Made by a program: the position numbers and the translations under genes. From the NCBI GenBank assembly GCA_003509065.1, contig DODG01000156.1, positions 1-12,200 of the forward strand: a stretch of DNA of 12,200 bases. The letters are read 5' to 3'. Positions 1 to 7,411 of this stretch are shown piece after piece; positions within the stretch are counted from its first letter, which is position 1, and each line of letters begins with the position of its first letter. Source of the stretch: Acidobacteriota bacterium. Its GTDB lineage: Bacteria; Acidobacteriota; Vicinamibacteria; Vicinamibacterales; UBA823. The notes beneath the pieces were generated by a model. It saw nothing but the letters and a program-made list of their open reading frames with translations. It made no database searches and was not told the DNA's origin.

Positions 1-1714
1 TGTCGTTACTGAACTTGATTGGACGAACGTAAAAACGGCTGTGAATCATCTTTTGGAGCACAATGTTCAATCAATCGCAATTTGCCTTTTAAACTCCTAC
101 GCCAATCCTATACACGAACAACTGATTGCGGATTATTTATCGACATTTGCACCTCAAATTACGCTCTCCGTCTCCTACCAAGTACTGCCTGAGATAAAAG
201 AATATGAGCGAACCAGTACGACAGTAATCAATGCATACATTAAGCCCGTTGTCGCCCGATATATTTCCAACTTAGAAAAACGACTAGATGGAATGGGGCT
301 AGACGCGCCTATCACTGTCATGCAATCTAGCGGCGGCACTGTGCGAACCGCCTTCGTTAAGGAGCGACCCGTCTATGCTATTGAGTCAGGACCGGCGGCC
401 GGAGCCGTCGGTGCCGCTGCCTTAGGGAGGCATCTTGGCATTGACAACATCATCGCGTTCGACATGGGTGGAACGACGGCTAAAACCTGTCTTATCGAGA
501 ACGGCATCCCCCGACTTGCCAGCGAATACGAAGTCGGTGGCGAACTCAATATTGGCCATCGTTTGCTTCGTGGCGGCGGTTATGTGCTACGGGTGCCTGC
601 GATCGATCTTGCAGAAATCGGGGCCGGCGGCGGGAGTATCGCCTGGATAGACCGGGGCGGGGTTCTACGGGTTGGTCCTCAAAGTGCCGGCGCTGATCCT
701 GGACCGGCGTGCTATCAGCGAGGGGGTACAGCGGCAACTGTCACCGATGCGAATGTTGTCCTGGGCTACCTCAACCCAGAGTATCTGGTAGGTGGCGCGC
801 TCAAAATAGATCGCAATCTGGCTATGCGTGCTGTTTCAGACACCATTGGCGATCCCCTAGGGTTAAGCGCAGAAGATGCGGCGCTTGGAATTCATACCAT
901 TGTCAATTCAACCATGGTGCGGGCAGTCCGTGCCGTATCGAGCGAGATCGGGCGAGATCCAGGCGACTTTGTGCTTTTCGCGTTCGGTGGCAGTGGGCCG
1001 GTCCACGCTGCCACCCTTGCAAGAGAAGCAAGCATGGCAAACATTATCGTTCCCCCTTCGCCCGGCGTTTTTAGCGCCATAGGCCTACTCCTTTCCACCG
1101 TTGAACATCAATATGTCCAGACATTTTGGCGTGATCTGACCAAAGTCGATACTGAACAACTGGAAAATACTTTTGGCGGTATGGAGGAGGAAGCTACGCA
1201 AACGTTGCTTGGCGAGGGATTCGATAAGCACCAGATCAAGCTAGATCGCTTTGTCGACATGCGCTATCCCGGTCAAACTTCCGAAATACTCGTGGCTATG
1301 CCGGGAGCCCGGCGAGATGACTCATTGTTGATCACACTCGAAAATGCCTTTCACCTAGAGCACGAAAATAGTTATGGGTACCGCTCCTTGGAAGGAGAGT
1401 CTGTGGAGATTGTCAATGTGCGGTTACGTGCCCGCGGCCTCTCAGATGAGGCTTTCTCACCGGATGACCTGTTCCAGGCCGAGCAACAACGCGTAAAGCC
1501 TGTTGAAGCGATACATACAAACCGTCATACCTATTTCGGAAATGATCATGGGTGGCTCGACACGCCCGTATACTCACGAACTAACCTTGAATCCTCACCC
1601 ATTACAGGCCCACTAATTATTGAGGAATACGACGCGACGATCGTCGTACCCCCGGAAGCCACTGCCCACGTCGATGCTGCAAACAATGTTCGCATTACGT
1701 TTGAAACACCCTGA
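1..1714 (+). CDS. hyuA: Hydantoinase/5-oxoprolinase family subunit A, 5'-truncated by window edge
   Basis: This is the ATP-binding subunit of an ATP-dependent amidohydrolase of the HyuA/oxoprolinase/N-methylhydantoinase family, which opens cyclic amides together with HyuB in the cytoplasm. The frame is open from base 2 to the TGA at 1712-1714 (570 residues visible). A GTG at 41 is only an internal codon: coding similarity continues upstream of it and there is no ribosome site. Family members are near 690 residues, so roughly the first 110-130 (the first actin-like lobe with its own GGT phosphate loop) are missing. Visible hallmarks are SGPAAGAVGA (from about base 386), the phosphate-binding DMGGTTAK (from base 461), the glycine-rich GAGGGSIAWID near base 620, and AGADPGPACY shortly after. 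The C-terminal beta-rich region is complete. The stop lies 14 bases before hyuB, so the two are co-transcribed. The specific substrate cannot be assigned: hydantoins, 5-oxoproline and lactams are all served by this family. Confidence 0.93.
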   Translation, partial: VVTELDWTNVKTAVNHLLEHNVQSIAICLLNSYANPIHEQLIADYLSTFAPQITLSVSYQVLPEIKEYERTSTTVINAYIKPVVARYISNLEKRLDGMGLDAPITVMQSSGGTVRTAFVKERPVYAIESGPAAGAVGAAALGRHLGIDNIIAFDMGGTTAKTCLIENGIPRLASEYEVGGELNIGHRLLRGGGYVLRVPAIDLAEIGAGGGSIAWIDRGGVLRVGPQSAGADPGPACYQRGGTAATVTDANVVLGYLNPEYLVGGALKIDRNLAMRAVSDTIGDPLGLSAEDAALGIHTIVNSTMVRAVRAVSSEIGRDPGDFVLFAFGGSGPVHAATLAREASMANIIVPPSPGVFSAIGLLLSTVEHQYVQTFWRDLTKVDTEQLENTFGGMEEEATQTLLGEGFDKHQIKLDRFVDMRYPGQTSEILVAMPGARRDDSLLITLENAFHLEHENSYGYRSLEGESVEIVNVRLRARGLSDEAFSPDDLFQAEQQRVKPVEAIHTNRHTYFGNDHGWLDTPVYSRTNLESSPITGPLIIEEYDATIVVPPEATAHVDAANNVRITFETP

Positions 1715-1721
1715 GAGGAGA
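1714..1721 (+). promoter_or_regulatory. Ribosome binding site of hyuB
   Basis: The purine-rich GAGAGGAG begins at the last base of the hyuA stop codon and lies 7 bases before the GTG at 1729. It supports the non-ATG start and shows that hyuB is translated from a site embedded at the hyuA end, consistent with coupled expression. Confidence 0.7.
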
Positions 1722-1728
1722 AGTTGTC

Positions 1729-3465
1729 GTGACCAACGCCAATCGTGATCCGATCAAAATTGAGTTACTTAAGAATGCTCTTACCGCAATCGCTGATGAA
1801 ATGGCAGTCACGATGGTACGCACAGCGCGTTCATTACCTATCAAAGAAGCATTGGACTTTTCAACTGGACTTCTCAATGCCGACGGGGCCCTCATAGCAC
1901 AAGGTCTATGCTTGCCACTTCACATGGGTTCCTTCCCCCCGACAATGACGAGGATTCTTGCCGATTACAAGGACGATATTCGCCCCGGCGACGTCTTTGC
2001 GACAAATGACCCCTATCTCGGTGGCGGCACGCACCTACCCGACATTTACATCTTCGTACCTATTTTTATGAGCGACACATTAATCGGTTTCGCAGCCACC
2101 ATTGGACACCACACGGACATTGGCGGCCGAGTAGCTGGCGGAAATGCATGCGACAACACAGAAATTTACCAAGAAGGTGTTCGCATTCCACCGCTGAGAA
2201 TTGCTAAGGAAGGACAACTTGACGAGATGTTCCTGAAACTCATGAGAGCAAACGTTCGGGTTCCTCAAAAAGTGCTCGGAGATATCATGGCTAGCATCGC
2301 AGCATGCCGTCGCGGCGAGAGCGGATTGCAGGCCTTAGCTGATCGCTACGGCATTGCCGCCCTTCGGGCATCCACTCTCGATCTGATTGATTACGCAGAA
2401 GAACTCACTCGGGCTGAACTGCTTGAACTTCCCGACGGACAATGGGAATTCGAAGACTTCCTCGACGATGATGGGTTTCAAGAAAATCCGATAAGGATCG
2501 CTGCCACCCTGGTCAAAACAAATGATGAACTGACTGTCGATTTCAGAGGAACCGATCCCCAGGTAAAAGGTTCTATTAATATGCCTTTTTCATTTACTGC
2601 CTCTTCCGTTTACGCTTGCATCCGATCAGTGATGGATCCGAGTATTCCAAATAACGAAGGGTTTTTTCGACCGATTACGGTCATCGCTGAACCTGGAAGT
2701 TTTGTTCACTGCACCCATCCAGCGCCAGTGGCTGCCCGTGGATTAGGGGCCTCACGAGTGACTGACTGTGTGTGGGGCGCCCTAGCGCAAATGCTACCGG
2801 ACAAAGTCTTTGCCTGCTGCGTACAGGGGGACTATGGCGTCACGATCGCAGGCTATACCGATGACGGCGCCCCTTTTGTGAGTCTCGAGTTTCTCTTTTC
2901 AGGCTGGGGTGGGCGCCCGGATAAGGATGGCATTGATGGCCTTTCATCCTTGGCTGTCAACTATTCAAATACACCAGCTGAAATACTCGAGGTCGAGCAA
3001 CCCTTGCGCATTGAACGTTACCAGTTCCGGGCAGACACGGGAGGTGCTGGTAAATTCAGGGGAGCGGTTGGCTTAGAACGTGAATACCGCCTTGTAGAAG
3101 CAAACGATGCGATTTTACAGGTCCGCGGTGACCGGCAAAAATTTGGTCCGTTTGGCCTGCATGGTGGAAAAGCAGGAGCTAAGGCTGGTAACTTGCTCAA
3201 TCCTGACAGCGATTCACCCTCAGTTCCGCCTGGGAAATTTATGATGACTTTGAAAAAAGGAGAGTCATTTCGCGCTCAACTTGCCGGTGCAGGTGGGTGG
3301 GGGAATCCGTTTGAACGCGACCCCGCTTTCGTGCTAGATGATGTCTTGAATGAAAAAGTCTCACTGGAATGTGCGCTTGAAGAATACGGCGTCGCTATCG
3401 ACAGCATCCAGATGGCAGTTAATGAGGAAGAAACCATGCGCCTTCGAAAGGCAGCATGCGCTTAA
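1729..3465 (+). CDS. hyuB: Hydantoinase/5-oxoprolinase family subunit B
   Basis: This is the partner subunit of the upstream HyuA-type protein; together they form the ATP-dependent ring-opening enzyme. The 578-residue length fits the family (about 520-600). The N-terminus has the characteristic DPIKIELLKNALTAIADEM segment (residues 7-25). It is followed by TNDPYLGGGTHLPD (92-105) and the IGHHTDIGGRVAGG stretch (125-138), whose His/Asp cluster is highly conserved in HyuB. RGLGASRVTD lies in the middle, and a late GGAGKFRGAVGLEREY segment and GLHGGKAG precede the AGAGGWGNP tail typical of HyuB C-termini. The GTG start at 1729 is chosen because GAGAGGAG at 1714-1721 sits just upstream at a suitable distance and the family N-terminus begins there. 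It converges on the D-threonine aldolase-like gene, with 69 bases between them and no clear terminator hairpin. No frameshift or missing block is visible. Confidence 0.94.
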   Translation: MTNANRDPIKIELLKNALTAIADEMAVTMVRTARSLPIKEALDFSTGLLNADGALIAQGLCLPLHMGSFPPTMTRILADYKDDIRPGDVFATNDPYLGGGTHLPDIYIFVPIFMSDTLIGFAATIGHHTDIGGRVAGGNACDNTEIYQEGVRIPPLRIAKEGQLDEMFLKLMRANVRVPQKVLGDIMASIAACRRGESGLQALADRYGIAALRASTLDLIDYAEELTRAELLELPDGQWEFEDFLDDDGFQENPIRIAATLVKTNDELTVDFRGTDPQVKGSINMPFSFTASSVYACIRSVMDPSIPNNEGFFRPITVIAEPGSFVHCTHPAPVAARGLGASRVTDCVWGALAQMLPDKVFACCVQGDYGVTIAGYTDDGAPFVSLEFLFSGWGGRPDKDGIDGLSSLAVNYSNTPAEILEVEQPLRIERYQFRADTGGAGKFRGAVGLEREYRLVEANDAILQVRGDRQKFGPFGLHGGKAGAKAGNLLNPDSDSPSVPPGKFMMTLKKGESFRAQLAGAGGWGNPFERDPAFVLDDVLNEKVSLECALEEYGVAIDSIQMAVNEEETMRLRKAACA

Positions 3466-3534
3466 CCCCCCCGACTCACAGCACTGCATCAACAACCCGC
3501 ACCTAATCCGATTGCATCCACAACGCACCTCTAA

Positions 3535-4632
3535 TTATTGTAGCTTTCCTCTTCCGACAACTGGCCACACAACTTCCACGCGGCCAGCTCTAACGCCATA
3601 AAGGTAATCATGCAGGAAGACAGTTGCATCTGAATACCCTGGCACAAATTCAATCTGTTCACCTGGGCGAGGTGACGGATTGTCTTGGGCGAGAAAAATG
3701 GAACCATGTTCCGCGGAAAACTTGAATGACTCAACCACTCCACAGTCAAGAATTTCTGGCTCGCCAAATCCTCTACCACTCGACTTGAAACCTGAATCAC
3801 AAATGATTCTGTTTGGATCAGGTCTACTTGTTACCGTTGTCAGAATAGTCAGCGCTGGCTCTAAGTCAACCCCAAAGTCGCGCCGATACCGGCCACATCC
3901 ATAGATACCCCCCCCGGCTTCTACTTCGGTTATGCCGGGTGCAAAAGCACTGATCCAATATGTACCCGTGCCCCCGCAACTGATAATTTCTAGTGAAATC
4001 CCGGCTTGTCGAATCTGATCAGCACTCTCGGTTAAAAGCGACAAAGCGGCGAGAATTTGTCGCTTCTTTTCAGACTGGTCTACTATCGTCAAGGTATGCG
4101 ATTCCCACGTCTGCAGCCCCGCCAGCTCAATATTTGAAAGCCCTGAAATCTCGTTAGCAAGCGCAACCGCCGGTTGTCCGGGTTTAACACCTGCCCTTCC
4201 CATACCCACATCAACTTCGATAAGAACGCGTGGTCGCACTCCCGTTGCTGCTGCAGCTCGATCAATTTGGCGAACGTTATCTATGCTATCCACACAGACC
4301 TTCACATCCGCTTTTTCACACAATTTAACAAGTCGAGATATCTTTGTAGCACCCACCACCTCATTGGCAACAAGAATATCCTTGATGCCTGCAGCCGCCA
4401 TTACTTCTGCTTCTCCTAGTTTCGCGCACGTGATCCCGTGTGCACCCGCATCAAGACACAACTGGACGAGATCGGGGTTTTTCATCGACTTTGTATGAGG
4501 CCTCCAGCCAACTCTTGCTTCATTGATAATAGTCTTGCTCATCTTGGCTATGTTGCGTTCCAAAGCATCAAGATGGATCAGAGGCACGGGGGTATCGATC
4601 AATTCGATTGGCTGACCAACTAGGTTTTTCAT
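3535..4632 (-). CDS. Fold-type III PLP enzyme, D-threonine aldolase / D-serine dehydratase (DSD1) family
   Basis: This is a cytoplasmic PLP-dependent enzyme of the alanine-racemase-fold family that includes D-threonine aldolase, D-serine dehydratase and 3-hydroxy-D-aspartate aldolase. The PLP lysine is recognisable in the N-terminal WRPHTKSMK segment (Lys48), followed by GITCAKLGEAEVM, then VDVGMGRAGVKPG and the SCGGTGTYW phosphate-binding region. The C-terminal beta domain ends with VPGYSDATVFLHD and GRVEVVWPVVGRGKL. The family normally carries a metal-binding His-x-Asp or His-x-Cys in that last motif (HCDPT-like); here it reads Tyr-Ser-Asp (333-335), so the metal His seems absent. The start is the ATG at 4632, because AGGAG at 4642-4646 sits 9 bases upstream. 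A GTG at 4650 would place that site inside the coding region. It is the last gene of the three-gene - strand operon, 30 bases after the amidohydrolase. Exact reaction (aldolase, dehydratase or racemase) is not determinable. Confidence 0.88.
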   Translation of the reverse strand: MKNLVGQPIELIDTPVPLIHLDALERNIAKMSKTIINEARVGWRPHTKSMKNPDLVQLCLDAGAHGITCAKLGEAEVMAAAGIKDILVANEVVGATKISRLVKLCEKADVKVCVDSIDNVRQIDRAAAATGVRPRVLIEVDVGMGRAGVKPGQPAVALANEISGLSNIELAGLQTWESHTLTIVDQSEKKRQILAALSLLTESADQIRQAGISLEIISCGGTGTYWISAFAPGITEVEAGGGIYGCGRYRRDFGVDLEPALTILTTVTSRPDPNRIICDSGFKSSGRGFGEPEILDCGVVESFKFSAEHGSIFLAQDNPSPRPGEQIEFVPGYSDATVFLHDYLYGVRAGRVEVVWPVVGRGKLQ

Positions 4633-4641
4633 CAATTCACA

Positions 4642-4646
4642 CTCCT
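4642..4646 (-). promoter_or_regulatory. Ribosome binding site deciding the start of the D-threonine aldolase-like gene
   Basis: AGGAG on the - strand, 9 bases before the ATG at 4632. It overlaps the reading frame that would begin at the upstream GTG (4650), so the shorter 365-residue protein is preferred. The shorter form also starts close to the family's usual N-terminus. Confidence 0.6.
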
Positions 4647-4662
4647 GCACACTCGGGAAAAC

Positions 4663-5796
4663 TCAAATAGTTACTGCACCCGTTCTTAATGATTCTTCAA
4701 CTTTGGGTACGCCAAGAAAATCCAATATATTCCCACCCAAAATGCGATCTTTCTCCGCAGAGGAAAGAAACTCACAATAATTTCTAATGTAGTCTATGGA
4801 CTGTCTGTAGGTGCAAAACCGTTCTACATTTGGCATATCTGAGCCCCACACCAGTTTGCTTGTACCATAACGATCTCTCAGGTTACGAATCAAGCGCTGT
4901 ATCGAGGGGAACGGGTAATCAACTCGCCCGCCCCACGTAATGGGATAACAAAGTTCAAGCAAGATGTTGTCGCGGGTAAACAACTCATCAACTTCGGTGG
5001 GGAAATTCCAGGCATCACCCTCTGCAAAATACTGAATGGGGGGCGCCATAACAAGCAACCATCGTATCGATGGAAAACATTTCGAAAGAGTGGAGAATCG
5101 CTTGAGCACATCTAAATAGCCGGCTTTGTCGTAAGTCGGAATCGCCGAAAACTCAATAAACACGGGAATCCCGTGACTTTCTATCATCTCCCAGAATGAG
5201 TTAAACCGCGACTCGTTAAACCAAACATCAAAATCATAACGGCTGAATTGTTCCAGCGAATAATACAGACCACGCAATCCTAATTGCTTAAATGCTCGTT
5301 GAGCTTCATTCATCCATTGCTCTTCATTTGCCCTCGGTTCGTCAACATGGAAAAGACCAGAGAATCGCGTGGGAAATTGATGTTGAGCAAGCGCGTTATA
5401 GTCGTTCATAGCGCCGTAACCGAATCCTGCCTGCAGAATGCAATGATCGACCCCTGCAGCATTCATCTGCGTAATCATCAACTCAGGTGTCGATTCAATG
5501 TCGGCCATGGCAGGCGGCATGTACTGCACATAATAATCCTCCCCATCTACCGTAAAATCCAACCGGCCATAGGTTCCTACTCGAAATTGGACATCATCGC
5601 GAAGATCTGACCACGAATAACCATTCCCCGAGAACAAGGCAGAAGCATCACCCGGAGCGCCATCCCGAAACCGAATTACTTTTGCAGCTGGCCGAGTGAC
5701 AACTTTTTGTATGTAACGCCAGTGAAGCGCGCGACTGGGTAACCCACAAGCACCGGACCACTTCTCGAAGATATGTGCGTGTGAGTCGACAATCAT
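4663..5796 (-). CDS. Amidohydrolase family 2 (ACMSD-like TIM-barrel) protein with atypical metal site
   Basis: This is a predicted cytoplasmic (beta/alpha)8-barrel protein of the amidohydrolase-2 / ACMSD-like family, whose members hydrolyse or decarboxylate small carboxylates. The N-terminal DSHAH (His6, His8) and the C-terminal WGSDMPN (Asp320) match the first and last metal-site motifs. TYRQSIDYIRN and ILGGNILDFLG form the usual C-terminal end. The central motifs differ. Where family members have a strand-end His near FVHP, this protein has VFIEF (Glu215). Where ACMSD has the catalytic His of AHGGG, it has VMAPP (Met250). An insert at residues 20-95 before the second barrel strand is longer than in ACMSD. 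The ATG start at 5796 is directly followed by the barrel's first strand. It lies 41 bases after the aminotransferase stop and 30 bases before the next gene, so it is the middle gene of the operon. Substrate unknown; it may form a subfamily with altered chemistry. Confidence 0.85.
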   Translation of the reverse strand: MIVDSHAHIFEKWSGACGLPSRALHWRYIQKVVTRPAAKVIRFRDGAPGDASALFSGNGYSWSDLRDDVQFRVGTYGRLDFTVDGEDYYVQYMPPAMADIESTPELMITQMNAAGVDHCILQAGFGYGAMNDYNALAQHQFPTRFSGLFHVDEPRANEEQWMNEAQRAFKQLGLRGLYYSLEQFSRYDFDVWFNESRFNSFWEMIESHGIPVFIEFSAIPTYDKAGYLDVLKRFSTLSKCFPSIRWLLVMAPPIQYFAEGDAWNFPTEVDELFTRDNILLELCYPITWGGRVDYPFPSIQRLIRNLRDRYGTSKLVWGSDMPNVERFCTYRQSIDYIRNYCEFLSSAEKDRILGGNILDFLGVPKVEESLRTGAVTI

Positions 5797-5837
5797 CGTA
5801 GTTCTCGTGTTGAGTTTCGATATTGAATGATCAGCAT

Positions 5838-7214
5838 CTAAATCTCGTTCTCTGACTGAAGCATGTTCAGCGCCTCCTCGAATGCTTCAATGGTAAAAAT
5901 AAGATCTGCTTCGCTATGCGCGCCTGAGATTGTTCCCCCAGGAAAGCCATTGAATTCGACACCATTTGCCAACATAGCCAATCGCAACTTAGTAACAGCG
6001 TGGGAGGAATTTCTCTTTAGCTCCTGCCAAGGGATTTTGAGTGGATCAAATGACGACGGATCGATCACTCTGTTGTCTGGATTAGTAAATAGATGAACAA
6101 CGGAGAATTCACCATATGCCACCCACGGAATCCGCATACGATGCAGAACCTGATTCATTCCCTGACGCAGAAATGCTCCTGACGCATTAGCCCTTTCATT
6201 AACATCCGATGCCTCAATAATAGATAGCGCTGTCGATCCTGCGACGGCACTAATCGGATTGGCATTGAATGTGCCCTGGTGCTGAATTTTCTCTTTTCCC
6301 GCCGCCACCATTGCATCAAAATCTAACGCAGCCAGTATTTCTCGAGACCCAACAACCGCCGCACCCGGTAACCCTCCCGCTAAAATTTTGGCCAATGTTG
6401 TCAGGTCAGGCATCACACCGTAGTGTGCCTGTGCCCCCCCCTTGGCCACACGAAATCCAGTCACGACTTCGTCAAATATCAATAAAACCCCATAACGTTC
6501 CGTCAACTCGCGTAACGCGGAAAGATAGCCATCGACCAGTGGAACCATACCAAAAGTAGACCCGGTTGGCTCAAGAATCAACGCAGCAATATCGCTATCG
6601 CTCGACAGCCGTTCATGAATACAATCGACATCGTTAGGCGGGACTAAAATGATACTCTCCGCCACACTAGGTAGAACGCCGCGAGTCGGAGTCCCATCGT
6701 GATGAGAATTAAAACCTGATGTCATGTGGTCATGCCATCCATGGAAATGGCCCTGCAATCTGATGACCTTATTCTTTCCGGTGTGGGCTCGCGCAAGACG
6801 AAGTGCCATGTGTGTTGCCTCCGTACCGGATGACGTAAACCGAATTTGATCGGCGCTAGGCACCATACGTTGAATGACTCGCGCCCAGCCAATTTCATGT
6901 TCATGGCTATCACCAAAATGGGTCCCTGCCTGAAGCGCCACCTGTATAGCCGCACAAACCTCAGGATGTGAGTGCCCCAGCAACAGGGCCCCGTGCCCCC
7001 CCGAATAGTCGACATATTCGTTTCCGTCGACATCCCACTTATGCGCTCCCTGCGCCTTGGCAGCGTAAATGCCGTAAGGCTGCAGAAACCGTGAGTCGTG
7101 GGTGATACCACTTGGAAACATTGAACACGCCTCTTCAAATAACACAGCGGACCCAGGAGTTCGTTGACGATAAGTCTCTACAATCGAAGAGGACTCAAAT
7201 CCTGTCTGACTCAT
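5838..7214 (-). CDS. Class III PLP aminotransferase, glutamate-1-semialdehyde aminomutase-like
   Basis: This is a PLP enzyme of the class III aminotransferase family, closest in appearance to glutamate-1-semialdehyde 2,1-aminomutase and its catabolic relatives such as beta-amino-acid aminotransferases. Motifs appear in order: WDVDGNEYVDY (60-70), the cofactor phosphate motif SSGTEA (128-133), GHFHGWHD (155-162), LILEPTGS (212-219), DEVVTGFR (248-255; Asp248 contacts the pyridine nitrogen) and LAKILAGGLPG (274-284), with Lys276 as the PLP lysine. GTFNANP follows. The 458-residue length is slightly above HemL (about 430). As first gene of a catabolic-looking operon beside a fold-III PLP enzyme and an amidohydrolase, it more likely transaminates a non-standard amino acid than serves haem synthesis. 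The ATG at 7214 is supported by GAGGGAGAG 4 bases upstream. The candidate promoter and palindrome lie just beyond. Confidence 0.92.
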   Translation of the reverse strand: MSQTGFESSSIVETYRQRTPGSAVLFEEACSMFPSGITHDSRFLQPYGIYAAKAQGAHKWDVDGNEYVDYSGGHGALLLGHSHPEVCAAIQVALQAGTHFGDSHEHEIGWARVIQRMVPSADQIRFTSSGTEATHMALRLARAHTGKNKVIRLQGHFHGWHDHMTSGFNSHHDGTPTRGVLPSVAESIILVPPNDVDCIHERLSSDSDIAALILEPTGSTFGMVPLVDGYLSALRELTERYGVLLIFDEVVTGFRVAKGGAQAHYGVMPDLTTLAKILAGGLPGAAVVGSREILAALDFDAMVAAGKEKIQHQGTFNANPISAVAGSTALSIIEASDVNERANASGAFLRQGMNQVLHRMRIPWVAYGEFSVVHLFTNPDNRVIDPSSFDPLKIPWQELKRNSSHAVTKLRLAMLANGVEFNGFPGGTISGAHSEADLIFTIEAFEEALNMLQSENEI

Positions 7215-7239
7215 GCGCTCTCCCTCAATCAGCGATCGG

Positions 7240-7264
7240 CTTCGATAACACTATTTTAGCGAAG
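7240..7264. promoter_or_regulatory. 25-bp imperfect palindrome, candidate operator
   Basis: The arms CTTCG (7240-7244) and CGAAG (7260-7264) are exact complements. The symmetry continues inward so that 9 of 12 half-site positions pair, giving half-site CTTCGnTAAnA. The site covers the candidate -10 hexamer and likely start of the - strand operon, a typical repressor position, and lies in the region shared with the divergent MFS gene. The cognate regulator is not in the window. Confidence 0.45.
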
Positions 7265-7280
7265 ACATCACCAGTGCAAA
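7253..7280 (-). promoter_or_regulatory. Candidate promoter of the three-gene - strand operon
   Basis: Read on the - strand, TAAAAT (7253-7258) is a good -10 hexamer (5 of 6), preceded with a 16-base spacer by TTTGCA (7275-7280; 4 of 6 to the -35 consensus). A start near 7246 would give a leader of about 30 bases to the aminotransferase ATG. The -35 is weak, so an activator or another start is possible. Confidence 0.4.
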
Positions 7281-7400
7281 ATCAACGACTACCATTGTTA
7301 CCCGGTCATTAACAGGTACACCTTCCACACTATCATAATAATCGGAACTTATGTTGGAACAGAAATACCACTCCTTGAATGTAGAATTTTTCTAACGACT

Positions 7401-7405
7401 GGAGG
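7401..7405 (+). promoter_or_regulatory. Ribosome binding site deciding the MFS start
   Basis: GGAGG lies immediately against an ATG (7406), with zero spacing, which is too close for normal initiation. CTG at 7409 has 3 bases and TTG at 7412 has 6 bases, the usual range. The TTG is therefore taken as the start. Confidence 0.55.
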
Positions 7406-7411
7406 ATGCTG

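Noticed and set aside
3466..3534. Search for a bidirectional terminator between hyuB and the D-threonine aldolase-like gene
   Set aside because: No convincing stem-loop or T-run is visible in the 69 bases between the convergent stops.
6722..7138. 138-codon - strand frame overlapping the aminotransferase in another frame
   Set aside because: It is a frame-shifted reading of the same strand as the aminotransferase; the real frame carries SSGTEA and the other PLP motifs, and this one carries none.
5838..7214. Assignment as hemL (haem-synthesis glutamate-1-semialdehyde aminomutase)
   Set aside because: The fold family matches, but length, the lysine-region sequence (LAKILAGGLPG) and a catabolic operon context favour a specialised aminotransferase, so no hemL symbol was given.
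7296..7314. TGTTA-N9-TAACA inverted repeat in the divergent control region
   Set aside because: The arms are only 5 bp with no further symmetry, and it is not clearly placed relative to a promoter, so it is weaker than the 7240-7264 palindrome.
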